A DNA stretch of 64,000 nucleotides from Pseudomonas sp. SL4(2022) (GCF_026625725.1 NZ_CP113060.1:1494001-1558000), one strand, 5' to 3'. Positions 25,475 to 35,058 are shown, counted from the first letter of the stretch. Numbers and translations: made by a program. The notes: generated from the letters alone by a model not told the origin.

Positions 25475-26225
25475 AGCGTTGCCCCGCCTTCTTCCTGCAA
25501 GCCTCACCAAAGGCCTGGAAGATGGCGAGATAATTCGGGTTGGATCGTACCTGCCATTCAGGGTGCCATTGCACCCCCAATGCAAAGCTTTTGGCACCTT
25601 CGACGGAGAAGGCTTCGATCAACCCGTCAGGCGCCAGTGCTTCTACGCGAAGGCCCGGCGCCAGACGCTGAACGCCCTGGCCATGAATGGAATTGACCTG
25701 AATCTCGCTCGGCAAGCCGATGCTGGCGAGTAGCCCACCGGGCTGCACATGCAGCGCGTGTCGCAGGCCATATTGTTGCGCTACCGGGGTGTCTTCGGGC
25801 TCACGATGATCCATGTAGCCATCCACCTCATGCACCTTCTGGTGTAATGCACCACCAAAAGCCACATTCATTTCCTGAAAACCACGGCAAATGCCCAGCA
25901 CCGGGATGCCCAGGGCAATTGCTGCTTTAATCAGAGGAAGAGTCGTGCTGTCACGAGCAGCATCATGCAGGGTGCCGGCATCGCTGGCAGGGCCACTGTA
26001 ATGGTGAGGTTCAACGTTTGACGGAGAGCCCGGGAACACCAGACCATCAATATGTTGCAGCAGGTACTGCTGGTCGATCTGCTCGCCCAGGGCCGGAATG
26101 ATCACCGGCATGCCGCCAACGACGGTAACAATGGCCTGCAGGTATTTATCACCTGCGGTGTGATAGATGTTGTGCCCGAGCTGCTTGGTGCAGGCACTAA
26201 CGCCGATAATCGGCTGGCGCGACAT
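25473..26225 (-). CDS. spuA: Gamma-glutamyl-GABA hydrolase family protein SpuA
   Basis: The product is a 250-residue class I glutamine amidotransferase-like hydrolase (PuuD type). The nucleophile Cys is in VLGICRGFQEMNVAFGG and the catalytic His-Glu in VQWHPEWQV. It should remove the gamma-glutamyl group from glutamylated amine intermediates, the last step of the pathway, acting in the cytoplasm. It is the first gene of the minus-strand spu operon, so the promoter should lie within 26226-26501, shared with the divergent spuI. Confidence 0.92.
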   Translation of the reverse strand: MSRQPIIGVSACTKQLGHNIYHTAGDKYLQAIVTVVGGMPVIIPALGEQIDQQYLLQHIDGLVFPGSPSNVEPHHYSGPASDAGTLHDAARDSTTLPLIKAAIALGIPVLGICRGFQEMNVAFGGALHQKVHEVDGYMDHREPEDTPVAQQYGLRHALHVQPGGLLASIGLPSEIQVNSIHGQGVQRLAPGLRVEALAPDGLIEAFSVEGAKSFALGVQWHPEWQVRSNPNYLAIFQAFGEACRKKAGQR

Positions 26226-26370
26226 GAGACACCCGTTTTATTGCTGTTATGGGTTTCGACCGAGCTTAGCCTTGTTCATTTTTTTTCACAATAGCCATGT
26301 AAAAAATTGAACACACCCGACTGAGCACCGCGGCAGACAAGGGTTTCAGCTGGGTTACAATGCCCTGCAA

Positions 26371-26407
26371 TGCCCCAAAACTGGCCATCAAGCCCTCTTT
26401 TGGGGCA
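26371..26407. promoter_or_regulatory. Divergent spuA-spuI control region with a 10-bp inverted repeat
   Basis: TGCCCCAAAA (26371-26380) and TTTTGGGGCA (26398-26407) are perfect inverted copies with 17 bases between, in the middle of the 276-base gap. AATGCCC also occurs as a direct repeat (26359 and 26369 region). A TTGACA lies shortly after on the spuI side. It is a candidate operator for a polyamine-responsive regulator of both transcripts. Confidence 0.5.
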
Positions 26408-26501
26408 AAATGTGCCTCTCTTGACAGCACAGGGTGTTTAAGATTGACTCACCCCCGTGCAATTGCATGATTGATATTTTTAACAAAAAAGGTGTTGCAT
26501 C

Positions 26502-27878
26502 ATGTCGGTACCCCCGCGTGCCGTTCAGCTTAACGAAGCGAACGCGTTCCTTAAGAAACATCCTGAGGTCCTGTTCGTCGACCTTCTGATCGCAGATATG
26601 AATGGTGTGGTGCGCGGCAAGCGTATCGAGCGTGCGAGCCTGCATAAGGTTTACGAACGCGGCATTAATCTCCCGGCTTCCTTGTTTGCCCTGGACATCA
26701 ACGGCTCGACGGTGGAAAGCACCGGCCTGGGTCTGGATATCGGCGACGCCGACCGGGTCTGCTTTCCCATCCCCAACACCCTGAGCAATGAGCCTTGGCA
26801 AAAACGCCCTACCGCGCAGCTGCTGATGACCATGCATGAAATGGAAGGCGAGCCATTCTTTGCCGACCCGCGTGAAGTCTTGCGCCAGGTGGTGGAGAAG
26901 TTCGACGAACTGGGCCTTACCATTTGCGCCGCGTTCGAAATCGAGTTTTACCTGATCGACCAGGCCAACGTGAACGGCCGCCCACAGCCGCCGCTGTCAC
27001 CTTTGTCAGGCAAACGCCCACAGTCGACCCAGGTATACCTGATCGACGACCTCGACGAGTACGCCGAATGCCTGCAGGACATTCTTGAAGGCGCCAAGGA
27101 GCAAGGCATCCCGGCTGACGCCATCGTCAAGGAAAGCGCACCGGCGCAGTTCGAAGTCAACCTGCACCACGTTGCCGACCCGATTAAAGCCTGCGACCAC
27201 GCACTACTGCTCAAGCGTCTGATCAAGAACATCGCTTACGACCATGAAATGGACACCACCTTCATGGCCAAGCCCTACCCCAATCAAGCGGGCAACGGCC
27301 TGCACGTGCACATTTCGGTACTCGACAAGCAAGGCAACAATATCTTTGCCTGTGATGACCCTGAGCAAAACGATGCACTGCGCCATGCCATCGGTGGCGT
27401 ATTGGAAACCATGCCCGCGTCGATGGCGTTCCTCTGCCCGAACGTCAACTCTTACCGACGTTTCGGTGCTCAGTTCTACGTACCGAACTCGCCATGCTGG
27501 GGTATCGACAACCGCACGGTGGCGCTGCGCGTGCCCAATGACACGGCCGATGCCGTGCGTATCGAACACCGCGTGGCAGGTGCCGACGCCAACCCCTACC
27601 TGCTGATGTCGGCAGTACTGGCAGGCGTGCATCACGGCTTGACCAACAAGATCGAGCCGGGTGCCCCGGTGGAAGGCAACTCCTACGAGCAGAACGAGCA
27701 GAGCCTGCCAAACAACCTGCGTGACGCCCTGCGCGAGCTGGACGACAACGAAGTACTGGCACGTTATATCGATCCGAAATACATCGATATCTTCGTCGCC
27801 TGTAAAGAGAGCGAGTTGGCCGAGTTCGAGAACTCGATCTCCGACCTCGAATACAACTGGTACTTGCACACAGTTTGA
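26502..27878 (+). CDS. spuI: Gamma-glutamylputrescine synthetase SpuI (glutamine synthetase family)
   Basis: The product is 458 residues and a second glutamine-synthetase-fold enzyme, clearly related to SpuB. Motifs are LLIADMNGVVRGKRIE, AAFEIEFYLID, ESAPAQFEVNLHH, GNGLHVHISV, NSYRRFGAQFYVP and [16 protein letters not shown]. It is expected to glutamylate putrescine or related diamines with ATP. AAAGGTG lies 7 bases before the ATG. It is divergent from spuA, the arrangement I recall for P. aeruginosa spuI. A clear terminator follows the stop. Confidence 0.92.
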   Translation: MSVPPRAVQLNEANAFLKKHPEVLFVDLLIADMNGVVRGKRIERASLHKVYERGINLPASLFALDINGSTVESTGLGLDIGDADRVCFPIPNTLSNEPWQKRPTAQLLMTMHEMEGEPFFADPREVLRQVVEKFDELGLTICAAFEIEFYLIDQANVNGRPQPPLSPLSGKRPQSTQVYLIDDLDEYAECLQDILEGAKEQGIPADAIVKESAPAQFEVNLHHVADPIKACDHALLLKRLIKNIAYDHEMDTTFMAKPYPNQAGNGLHVHISVLDKQGNNIFACDDPEQNDALRHAIGGVLETMPASMAFLCPNVNSYRRFGAQFYVPNSPCWGIDNRTVALRVPNDTADAVRIEHRVAGADANPYLLMSAVLAGVHHGLTNKIEPGAPVEGNSYEQNEQSLPNNLRDALRELDDNEVLARYIDPKYIDIFVACKESELAEFENSISDLEYNWYLHTV

Positions 27879-27888
27879 TGCAACACCC

Positions 27889-27916
27889 AACGCCGGCCTT
27901 TGAGCCGGCGTTTTTT
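27889..27916 (+). terminator. Rho-independent terminator of spuI
   Basis: AACGCCGGC and GCCGGCGTT form a 9-bp stem with loop CTTTGA, followed directly by TTTTTT. It lies 11 bases after the spuI stop. Confidence 0.9.
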
Positions 27917-28040
27917 ATGGCCCCTGGCCTACCCCGCGCACTGCGCAATCCCCTGCCCAACAATCGCCAGAGTCGCGGTGACGGGCAGTGTTCGACCCGG
28001 ATCTTTGCTGGCACGCCATTCACCTACCCCGGAGAACCCC

Positions 28041-29099
28041 ATGCCTCGCCTGTTTGCCGCCTTCCTGCTCACCCTGACACCATTGCTGGCCAGTGCCGAG
28101 GAGGTGATCCGGGTCTACAACTGGAACGACTACATCGCCCCGCAGGTACTGAAAGACTTCGAGGCGCAAACCGGCATCCGCGTGGACTACCGCACTTACA
28201 GCACCGCCGAAGAGCTGGCTGCTGTACTGGCCAGCGGCGAAGCCGTCGACGTGGCCGTGCCTTCGCATGACGCACTGCCGACACTGATCAAGAACGGCAA
28301 CATTCAGCCGCTGGATTTCAGCCTGTTGCCTCATCGCAAACACCTCGACAAACAACTGCTCAGCACCCTGGTCGCCCTCGACCCCGCCAACCGCCATGCA
28401 TTGCCCTACCTGTGGGGCGCAGTCGGTCTGGCGATCAACACACCGCAAGCAGAAGCAGCCTTTGGCGGCCCGCTGCCCAATAGCTGGAGCCTGCTGTTTG
28501 ATGCCGAACAAAGCTCACGCCTGGCCACGTGTGGCATGAGCGTACTGGACGCTCCTGACGAGACCCTGACCCTGCTGCTCAACTATCAGGGCCGCAGTCT
28601 GGCGCGCAGCGCACCGAGCCGCATCGAGCGCTCCAGCAGCGTCCTGGATGATCTGCGGCCGAATCTGCGTTACGTCGACAGCGAGCGCTATATCGACGAC
28701 CTCAACCAGGGCAAGCTGTGCGTGGCTATGGCCTGGGTCGGTGATGCACTGGCAGCAGCCGATGCGGGACAGCCGGTGCGTTTCGTGGTGCCTGACGAAG
28801 GTTCAATCCTGTTTATCGACAACCTGGTGATCCCCAGCAGCGCCAAGCGCGTCGACCTGGCCCACCGCTTTATCGACTACCTGATGCAGCCCAAAGTCGC
28901 CGCACTGATCACTGCCGAAACCCTGTACCCCAGCGGCAACGCCGACTCCCGCGAGTTTCTCGATGAAGCCCTGCGCAACCAACCGGATCTCTACCCGGAC
29001 CGCGACACCAAACGCCGCCTGCATCCCCTGGAAACCCTGCCAGAAAAGCACAGCGCGACCCGCGATGCCGTATGGACGCGCTTTCGCGATGGCAGTTGA
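28041..29099 (+). CDS. Periplasmic polyamine-binding protein paralogue
   Basis: The 352-residue protein has a signal peptide (FAAFLLTLTPLLASA, then EEVIRVYNWNDYIAP) and belongs to the PotD/PotF binding-protein family. It is much more diverged than SpuD and SpuE: the segment normally reading FDSNETLE is YSTAEELAAVL, and the ligand-loop sequence [16 protein letters not shown] is YVDSERYIDDLNQGKLC. Ligand specificity may therefore differ. GGAG precedes the ATG at 28041; the frame upstream to 27900 overlaps the spuI terminator and is not used. It has no permease of its own and may feed SpuFGH. Confidence 0.88.
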   Translation: MPRLFAAFLLTLTPLLASAEEVIRVYNWNDYIAPQVLKDFEAQTGIRVDYRTYSTAEELAAVLASGEAVDVAVPSHDALPTLIKNGNIQPLDFSLLPHRKHLDKQLLSTLVALDPANRHALPYLWGAVGLAINTPQAEAAFGGPLPNSWSLLFDAEQSSRLATCGMSVLDAPDETLTLLLNYQGRSLARSAPSRIERSSSVLDDLRPNLRYVDSERYIDDLNQGKLCVAMAWVGDALAAADAGQPVRFVVPDEGSILFIDNLVIPSSAKRVDLAHRFIDYLMQPKVAALITAETLYPSGNADSREFLDEALRNQPDLYPDRDTKRRLHPLETLPEKHSATRDAVWTRFRDGS

Positions 29100-29185
29100 G
29101 TGAAAAACAGATACATGGGAGGGGCTTCAGCCGCGACAAGAACAACAGCTCGCCGCTAAAGCGCCTCCCGCAAAAGGCCCGGCGC

Positions 29186-30550
29186 TTACTTGACCAGCTG
29201 ACGCCAGGCTTTCAGCGAACCGATGGTCAGCAACTGCGCCTTGCGCGCAGCCAGCACTTCCGGATCAATTACTTGATTGGCCAGTTCCGCCAGCTTGTTC
29301 AGTTCACCGTACAGACGGTCGACTTCCGGCACTTCCAGTACCTCACGGGCCAGATGCAGCCAGACCAGCAGGCGCTCGATGCGCGGCAGCTGTTCGGCCA
29401 GGTCTTCCGGCTGCTGCTGATAACGACGCAGTTGCAGGGCAGCGCCTTCTTCAGCAATCAACGTCGGCAACCAGTTGCCCAGCGGCGCAGCGCCCTGGCG
29501 ATTACCACGGTTGTTACGCTCCACCGTCCAGCTGCGGGCCAATAGCCAGCGCGACAGGTTCAGCGAGAACAGCCCCCAACGATTGCCCTGCAGTTCAGCT
29601 GCAAACAATGCCGGAGCGTTCTTGCGCAGGCTGTCCTTGTCCTGCCCGGCCAGAACGCGTGGGCGCCATTCCAGCAGCAAGGCATCCAGCAATTCACGCA
29701 AGGCATGGCTGCTGGCACGCGGCGCGGCCTGACCCAGGCTGCCGAGCAATGCACGCAGGCCGATCAGCTGCTCCAGCCAGTCGACCAACAAACGCCAGTG
29801 GCCATTAAAGCGGTACTGCTCGGCCAGGCGCTGACTGCTGCCCAGCAGGTGCCAACCCAGTGCCGCAACGCTGTCATCCAGACTGGTTTCCGCGCTCAGG
29901 CTCGGTGCCGGCAGGCTCAGGCTGTAGCTGCCAGCATCGAACAGGCGGTAACCGCGCTCGGCCTTGCTGATATCGCAGGGCATCAGCGCCAGGTCGGCCG
30001 CCAACTCAGCGGCCAGCTCCAGCAGCGCTTCGGGCTCGCCCTGACGCAGCTCCAGCTCCAGCTCGCAGATTTCTTCTTCGCCTTCGCCGGCAATCACCTT
30101 ACCGAGGTCCAGCGCCGCCTCAATCACCACCTTGGCCTTGCCACGGCCCCAGGCGATTTCCGCCTTCTCGCGAACAAAGTCGGTGGTGAAGATCGGCACC
30201 AGCCGCTTTTTATCCAGCCCAGCCAGGGCCGACGGCCAGCAGCTGTCATCGAGCCTCTTCAGATCCAGCTTGGCCTTGGCCAGGTTCCAGTCCCACTCAT
30301 TGCGCTCGGACAAACCGGCCACGCTCTGCCCGCGGGTTTTCAGGGTCTGGATAAACTGCTCGCCATCACGGCGCACGCGCAGCGCCACTTTGGCCGCCGC
30401 CAGGTCACGCTCGGGGGTGTCGAAATACTGATTGAACAGTTCGCACTGCTCCCAACCACTCTTGTTGCGCTTCTTCAGCAGCGGATGCTCACGCAAGGCG
30501 GCCAGGGTCTCGCGGCTGATGCGCAGCTTGATTTCGGTTTCTTTGACCAT
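29186..30550 (-). CDS. CYTH-CHAD inorganic triphosphatase
   Basis: The product is 454 residues. The N-terminal CYTH domain (about 1-200) starts with the signature ETEIKLRI and shows the charged tunnel strands ALRVRRDGEQFIQTLKTRG, ERNEWDW and ICELELELRQGE. A C-terminal CHAD domain (about 240-450) is rich in Arg and His on helices. Family members such as E. coli YgiF hydrolyse inorganic triphosphate, and CHAD domains bind polyphosphate. The phosphate carrier next to it fits a role in phosphate metabolism. Confidence 0.9.
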   Translation of the reverse strand: MVKETEIKLRISRETLAALREHPLLKKRNKSGWEQCELFNQYFDTPERDLAAAKVALRVRRDGEQFIQTLKTRGQSVAGLSERNEWDWNLAKAKLDLKRLDDSCWPSALAGLDKKRLVPIFTTDFVREKAEIAWGRGKAKVVIEAALDLGKVIAGEGEEEICELELELRQGEPEALLELAAELAADLALMPCDISKAERGYRLFDAGSYSLSLPAPSLSAETSLDDSVAALGWHLLGSSQRLAEQYRFNGHWRLLVDWLEQLIGLRALLGSLGQAAPRASSHALRELLDALLLEWRPRVLAGQDKDSLRKNAPALFAAELQGNRWGLFSLNLSRWLLARSWTVERNNRGNRQGAAPLGNWLPTLIAEEGAALQLRRYQQQPEDLAEQLPRIERLLVWLHLAREVLEVPEVDRLYGELNKLAELANQVIDPEVLAARKAQLLTIGSLKAWRQLVK

Positions 30551-30589
30551 GGTCGACTCTTGCGGAATTGATTAAAAGGATGGCCCTGA

Positions 30590-30727
30590 GAACCTGCTTA
30601 CGATCTGCTCAGTGCGACCCGAAGGGCGAGTGAAACGAGTCATGCTCATTTACAACTCACAAACTGCGCGTCCTCGGCTGTTTTGCCTTGTCTGGCTCTA
30701 GCTCGCGAGATCGCAAACAGGCCCTAA
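30590..30727. mobile_element. MITE-like inverted-repeat element
   Basis: The segment begins GAGAACCTGCTTACGATCT and ends with the imperfect complement AGATCGCAAACAGGCCCT, giving terminal inverted repeats of about 18 bp on a block of roughly 138 bp with no gene. The internal sequence (AAACGAGTCATGCTCATTTA) resembles, from memory, a short repeat scattered in Pseudomonas genomes. The exact left end is uncertain by a few bases. Confidence 0.5.
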
Positions 30728-30732
30728 GGCCA

Positions 30733-30756
30733 CAAAGCCGCCCGAAGGCGGCTTTG
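30733..30756. terminator. Hairpin after the phosphate transporter gene
   Basis: CAAAGCCGCC and GGCGGCTTTG form a perfect 10-bp stem with a CGAA loop. It lies 23 bases beyond the stop of the minus-strand transporter gene and could also serve the element at its other side. Confidence 0.65.
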
Positions 30757-30778
30757 CGTAACGCACTGCGTGTCGAGC

Positions 30779-32251
30779 TTAGACGAACAACTTCACGCCC
30801 AACCAGAATAAGCCGGCAGACAGCGAGATGGTGATCGGCAGGGTCAGCACCCAGGCGGTCAGGATATTGCGTACGGTACCGAACTGCAGGCCACTTTTGT
30901 TGGCCACCATGGTACCGGCTACACCAGAAGACAACACATGGGTGGTCGACACTGGCAGGCTGTAGACGTTGGCCAGGCCAATGGCGATGGATGCTGTGAT
31001 CTGCGCACTCATGCCCTGGGCGTAGGTCATGCCCTGCTTGCCGATCTTCTCGCCAACGGTCAGAACCACGCGCTTCCAGCCGACCATGGTGCCGATACCC
31101 AGCGCCAGGGCGACCGCGAGGATGACCCAGAACGGCGCATATTCGGTGGTGGCGGTGAGGTCCTTACGCAGTTTGGCCAGGTCAGCCACTTCACGCTTGG
31201 GCAGGTTATCCAGCTTGCCGACCTTCTTCGCCGTGTCATCCAGGCACAGCAGGTAGCGCCGCGCCTGGGTGCGCTGCTCTTCGGACATCTGCTTGTAGTC
31301 GGTGACGCCTTCGATGGTCTTCAGCAGGGTCGCGATGGTCAGCTCGGTGAGCTTGGCGTCACAGCGGAACTTGGCCGGCAACTCGGTGGTGCCGTTCTTG
31401 CCCAGCGCCAGGTATTCGCTCAACGCGTCGTGGTTGCGCTCGTAGAACTGGCTGAGGTGAATGGCGGCGTCGCGGGTGCGCTCGATCTGGTAAGTGGTGC
31501 TGTTCAGATCAAGGACGAACTGTGCCGGCACGATACCGATCAGCACCAGCATGATCAGGCCGATCCCCTTCTGCCCGTCGTTGGAGCCGTGCACGAAGCT
31601 CACGCCCATGGCCGAGGCGATCAGCACCACGCGATTCCAGAACGGCGGCTTGTTCTTGCCTTTGATCTCCTTGCGGGTCTCTGGCGTTTCATGCATTTTC
31701 GAGCCGCCCCACATGCGCTTGAGTGCCAGCAGCAGCAGCGCCGCAACGGCAAAACCGGCTAGCGGAGACAGCAGCAGGGACAGGCCGATGTCGATCGCCT
31801 TCTGCCAGTTCACCCCTTCGCTCAAGGCGATATCGGAGATCAACGCGTGAGCCAGGCCGACACCGAGGATCGAACCGATCAGGGTGTGGGAACTGGATGC
31901 CGGAATGCCCAGGTACCAGGTACCGAGGTTCCAGGCGATGGCCGCACTGAGCATGGAAAACACCATGACCAGGCCATAGGCAGTGTTGGAATTGATCAAC
32001 AGCTCGACCGGCAGCAGGTGCACGATGGCATACGCCACGCCCACGCCGCCAAGCAGCACACCGAGAAAGTTGAAGATACCGGAGAAGATCACGGCCAGAT
32101 GCGGCGGCATGGCCTTGGTATAGATCACAGTGGCGACTGCGTTGGCAGTGTCATGGAAACCGTTGATAAATTCGAAGGTCAGAACAAAGGCCAGAGCAAG
32201 CACCAGGCTCACAGCAACCCATGCATCGAGTCCGTTAAAGAGTTCAAACAT
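30779..32251 (-). CDS. pitA: PiT-family inorganic phosphate transporter
   Basis: The product is 490 residues, with about ten membrane segments and a large cytoplasmic loop in the middle (about 190-370). The duplicated PiT signatures are present: GFHDTANAVATVIYT with GIPASSSHTLIGS in the first half, GSNDGQKGIGLIMLVLIG and LPVSTTHVLSSGVAGTM in the second. It carries phosphate, probably as a metal-phosphate complex, driven by H+ or Na+ across the inner membrane. No DUF47/PhoU-like partner gene, frequent next to PiT genes, is seen here. Confidence 0.92.
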   Translation of the reverse strand: MFELFNGLDAWVAVSLVLALAFVLTFEFINGFHDTANAVATVIYTKAMPPHLAVIFSGIFNFLGVLLGGVGVAYAIVHLLPVELLINSNTAYGLVMVFSMLSAAIAWNLGTWYLGIPASSSHTLIGSILGVGLAHALISDIALSEGVNWQKAIDIGLSLLLSPLAGFAVAALLLLALKRMWGGSKMHETPETRKEIKGKNKPPFWNRVVLIASAMGVSFVHGSNDGQKGIGLIMLVLIGIVPAQFVLDLNSTTYQIERTRDAAIHLSQFYERNHDALSEYLALGKNGTTELPAKFRCDAKLTELTIATLLKTIEGVTDYKQMSEEQRTQARRYLLCLDDTAKKVGKLDNLPKREVADLAKLRKDLTATTEYAPFWVILAVALALGIGTMVGWKRVVLTVGEKIGKQGMTYAQGMSAQITASIAIGLANVYSLPVSTTHVLSSGVAGTMVANKSGLQFGTVRNILTAWVLTLPITISLSAGLFWLGVKLFV

Positions 32252-32397
32252 GGCGGTTTTGTGACTGTTTGAGATTGGGGGCGCGGATTATGCCAGAAGC
32301 AGGGTGCCTGCGCGCGCTGGATTCGACGACCAGTCTGCAGCCTTCTATTCGCCCAGCCAGGCTCCTATGATGGCCGAACTGCCTGTGGAGACTGTCG

Positions 32398-33576
32398 ATG
32401 ACCCTGCCTTCCTTTAAAGAGCAATTCGCCGCGCTGATCGCTGCGCCCTCGGTGAGTTGCACCCAGGCGCACTGGGATCAGTCCAACCGCGCGGTGATCG
32501 ATTTACTGTCGAACTGGCTTACGGATCTCGGCTTCACCTGCGAGGTGCAGGAAATATCTCGTGGCAAATTCAACCTGCTCGCCAGCTATGGCAGCGGTCC
32601 TGGCGGCCTGGTGCTGGCCGGGCACAGCGACACCGTGCCATTCGATGCCGCGCTGTGGCAGACCGACCCACTGAAGCTCACCGAAGTCGATGGCCGCTGG
32701 GTGGGCCTCGGCAGTTGTGACATGAAGGGCTTTTTCGCCCTGATCATCGAAGCCGTGCAACCCCTGCTGGAGCAGCGCTTCCAACAACCGCTGCTGATCC
32801 TCGCCACCTGCGACGAAGAAAGTTCGATGTCTGGCGCCCGCGCCCTGGCGCAAGCCGGACGGCCGCTGGGCCGTGCGGCGGTGATCGGTGAGCCGACCGG
32901 ATTGAAGCCGATTCGCCTGCACAAGGGGGTGATGATGGAGCGCATCGACATCCTCGGGCAGAGTGGTCACTCCTCCGATCCGCGCCTCGGCCACAGCGCC
33001 CTGGAAGCCATGCAGGACGTGATGCTGAAGCTACGCGGCCTGCGCGCGCAGTGGCAGCGCGAGTACAACAACCCGCAATTCAGCGTGCCACAGCCGACCT
33101 TGAACTTCGGCTGCATCCACGGCGGCGACAACCCCAACCGCATCTGCGGCCAGTGTTCACTGGAGTTCGACCTGCGCCCGCTGCCCGGCATGCAGCCGGA
33201 AATACTCCGCGCGGCGATCCGCCAGAAGCTGCAGCCGCTGGCCGAGCAGCATCAGGTGAAGATCGATTTTGCCCCGCTGTTCCCTAGCGTGCCGCCGTTC
33301 GAGCAGGCCGCCGACGCCGAGCTGGTGCGCCTGGCCGAACGCCTCACCGGGCACAGCGCCACAGCAGTGGCATTTGGCACCGAAGCGCCTTATCTTCAGC
33401 AACTTGGTTGCGAAACCCTGGTGCTCGGCCCCGGCGATATCGACTGCGCCCACCAGCCTGGGGAATACCTGGAAATGTCACGTTTGCAGCCTACTGTGCG
33501 TCTGCTGCAGCAACTGATTGAACATTACTGCCTACAAGCCAAACACCCTGTGTTATCCGGAGGAGAGAACGCGTGA
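32398..33576 (+). CDS. argE: Acetylornithine deacetylase
   Basis: This 392-residue M20 metallopeptidase-fold enzyme hydrolyses N-acetylornithine to ornithine in arginine synthesis. Metal ligands can be followed: His in LAGHSDTVPFD, Asp in GSCDMKGFFAL, the Glu pair in ATCDEESSMSGA, Glu in VIGEPTG and a late His in IDCAHQPGEYLEM. The dimerisation-domain His is in GQSGHSSDPRLG. GGAG precedes the ATG. It is divergent from the phosphate carrier and followed by argA. Confidence 0.93.
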   Translation: MTLPSFKEQFAALIAAPSVSCTQAHWDQSNRAVIDLLSNWLTDLGFTCEVQEISRGKFNLLASYGSGPGGLVLAGHSDTVPFDAALWQTDPLKLTEVDGRWVGLGSCDMKGFFALIIEAVQPLLEQRFQQPLLILATCDEESSMSGARALAQAGRPLGRAAVIGEPTGLKPIRLHKGVMMERIDILGQSGHSSDPRLGHSALEAMQDVMLKLRGLRAQWQREYNNPQFSVPQPTLNFGCIHGGDNPNRICGQCSLEFDLRPLPGMQPEILRAAIRQKLQPLAEQHQVKIDFAPLFPSVPPFEQAADAELVRLAERLTGHSATAVAFGTEAPYLQQLGCETLVLGPGDIDCAHQPGEYLEMSRLQPTVRLLQQLIEHYCLQAKHPVLSGGENA

Positions 33577-33679
33577 AGCTGCCCCAACTGCGACGATAAA
33601 ACCGCTGCTCTCGGCTGCCGCCTGGCGCGTCCCCGCGCCGCTCCCATGCGTTCCGTTTTCGACACAGGTTCTTCACGCA

Positions 33680-34978
33680 ATGCACGACCACGTCAACTGG
33701 CTCCGCCACGCTTCGCCCTATATCAATGCCCACCGCGACTGCACCTTTGTGGTGATGCTGCCGGGCGAGGGTGTTGCTCACCCGAATTTCGGCAATATCG
33801 TCCACGACCTGGTGCTGCTGCACAGCCTCGGCGTACGCCTGGTACTGGTGCACGGCTCGCGCCCGCAGATCGAGGCACGCCTGGCCAACAACGGCCTGAC
33901 GCCACGCTTTCACCGTGACCTGCGGATCACCGACAGCCCGACTCTGGAATGCGTGATCGATGCCGTCGGCCAGCTGCGCATCGCCATCGAAGCGCGCCTG
34001 TCGATGGACATGGCGCGCTCGCCGATGCAGGGTTCGCGCCTGCGCATTACCAGCGGCAACTTTGTCACTGCGCGGCCGATTGGCGTGGTCGATGGCGTCG
34101 ACTACCACCACACCGGCGAAGTGCGGCGCATCGACCGCAAGGGCATTAATCGCCAGCTGGATGAGCGCAGCATCGTCCTGCTGTCGCCACTCGGTTATTC
34201 GCCCACTGGGGAGATCTTCAACCTGGCCTGCGAAGACGTCGCCACCCGCGCCGCCATCGACCTGGACGCCGACAAGCTGCTGCTGTTCGGCGCCGAATGC
34301 GGTCTGCTCGACGAAGCCGGCAAACTGGTGCGCGAACTGCGCCCGCAGCAAGTACCCGCGCATCTGCAACGCTTGGGCAGTAGCTATCAGGCGGAGCTGC
34401 TGGATGCCGCCGCCGAAGCCTGCAAGGCCGGGGTACGGCGCAGCCATATCGTCAGCTATGCGGAAGATGGAGCGCTGCTTAGCGAGCTGTTCACCCGCAC
34501 CGGCAACGGCACCCTGGTGGCCCAGGAGCAGTTCGAGTCGCTGCGCGAGGCGACCATCGAAGACGTCGGCGGACTGATCGAACTGATCACCCCACTGGAA
34601 GACCAGGGCATTCTGGTACGCCGCTCACGCGAGGTGCTGGAACGAGAGATCGAACAGTTCAGCATTGTCGAACGCGAAGGGCTGATTATCGCCTGCGCCG
34701 CGCTGTACCAGATTGCCGAGTCGGATTTCGGCGAGCTGGCATGCCTGGCGGTCAATCCGGCCTACCGCCATGGCGGACGCGGTGATGAGTTGCTCGAACG
34801 CATCGAAGAACGCGCCCGCGCCCAGGGCCTGAAAACCCTGTTCGTACTTACCACGCGCACGGCCCACTGGTTCCGCGAACGCGGCTTTATGCCCAGCAGC
34901 GTCGACCGCCTGCCGGCTGCGCGCGCCTCGCTGTACAACTACCAGCGCAACTCGCAGGTGTTTGAAAAGGCGCTGTAG
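33680..34978 (+). CDS. argA: N-acetylglutamate synthase
   Basis: The product is 432 residues. An amino-acid-kinase-like domain (about 1-280, FVVMLPGEGVAHPNFGNIVHDLVLLHSLGVRLVLVHGSRPQIE) is fused to a C-terminal GNAT acetyltransferase domain (about 290-432, GELACLAVNPAYRHGGRGDELL). It catalyses the first step of arginine synthesis and is normally inhibited by arginine via the kinase-like domain. The frame stays open back to 33518 inside argE, but the ATG at 33680 gives the length known for Pseudomonas ArgA. The MHDHVNWLRHASPYINAHRD start matches it. Confidence 0.93.
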   Translation: MHDHVNWLRHASPYINAHRDCTFVVMLPGEGVAHPNFGNIVHDLVLLHSLGVRLVLVHGSRPQIEARLANNGLTPRFHRDLRITDSPTLECVIDAVGQLRIAIEARLSMDMARSPMQGSRLRITSGNFVTARPIGVVDGVDYHHTGEVRRIDRKGINRQLDERSIVLLSPLGYSPTGEIFNLACEDVATRAAIDLDADKLLLFGAECGLLDEAGKLVRELRPQQVPAHLQRLGSSYQAELLDAAAEACKAGVRRSHIVSYAEDGALLSELFTRTGNGTLVAQEQFESLREATIEDVGGLIELITPLEDQGILVRRSREVLEREIEQFSIVEREGLIIACAALYQIAESDFGELACLAVNPAYRHGGRGDELLERIEERARAQGLKTLFVLTTRTAHWFRERGFMPSSVDRLPAARASLYNYQRNSQVFEKAL

Positions 34979-35058
34979 GTTGGCGTTGAGCGTAGCGAAG
35001 CGCAACTGACGAGGCCGGATCGCTGGGCTTCGTCGCGCGGCTACTCAACCCAACCTAC
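34975..35058. repeat. Intergenic inverted repeat, GTAGGTTGG family
   Basis: The element starts GTAGGTTGGCGTTGAGCG within the last codon of argA and ends CTCAACCCAACCTAC. It fills the gap between the convergent argA and tetR genes. It may serve as a two-way terminator. Confidence 0.7.

Noticed and set aside
33518..33679. Longer argA start inside argE
   Set aside because: The added 54 residues are not conserved; the start at 33680 matches the known ArgA length and N-terminus.
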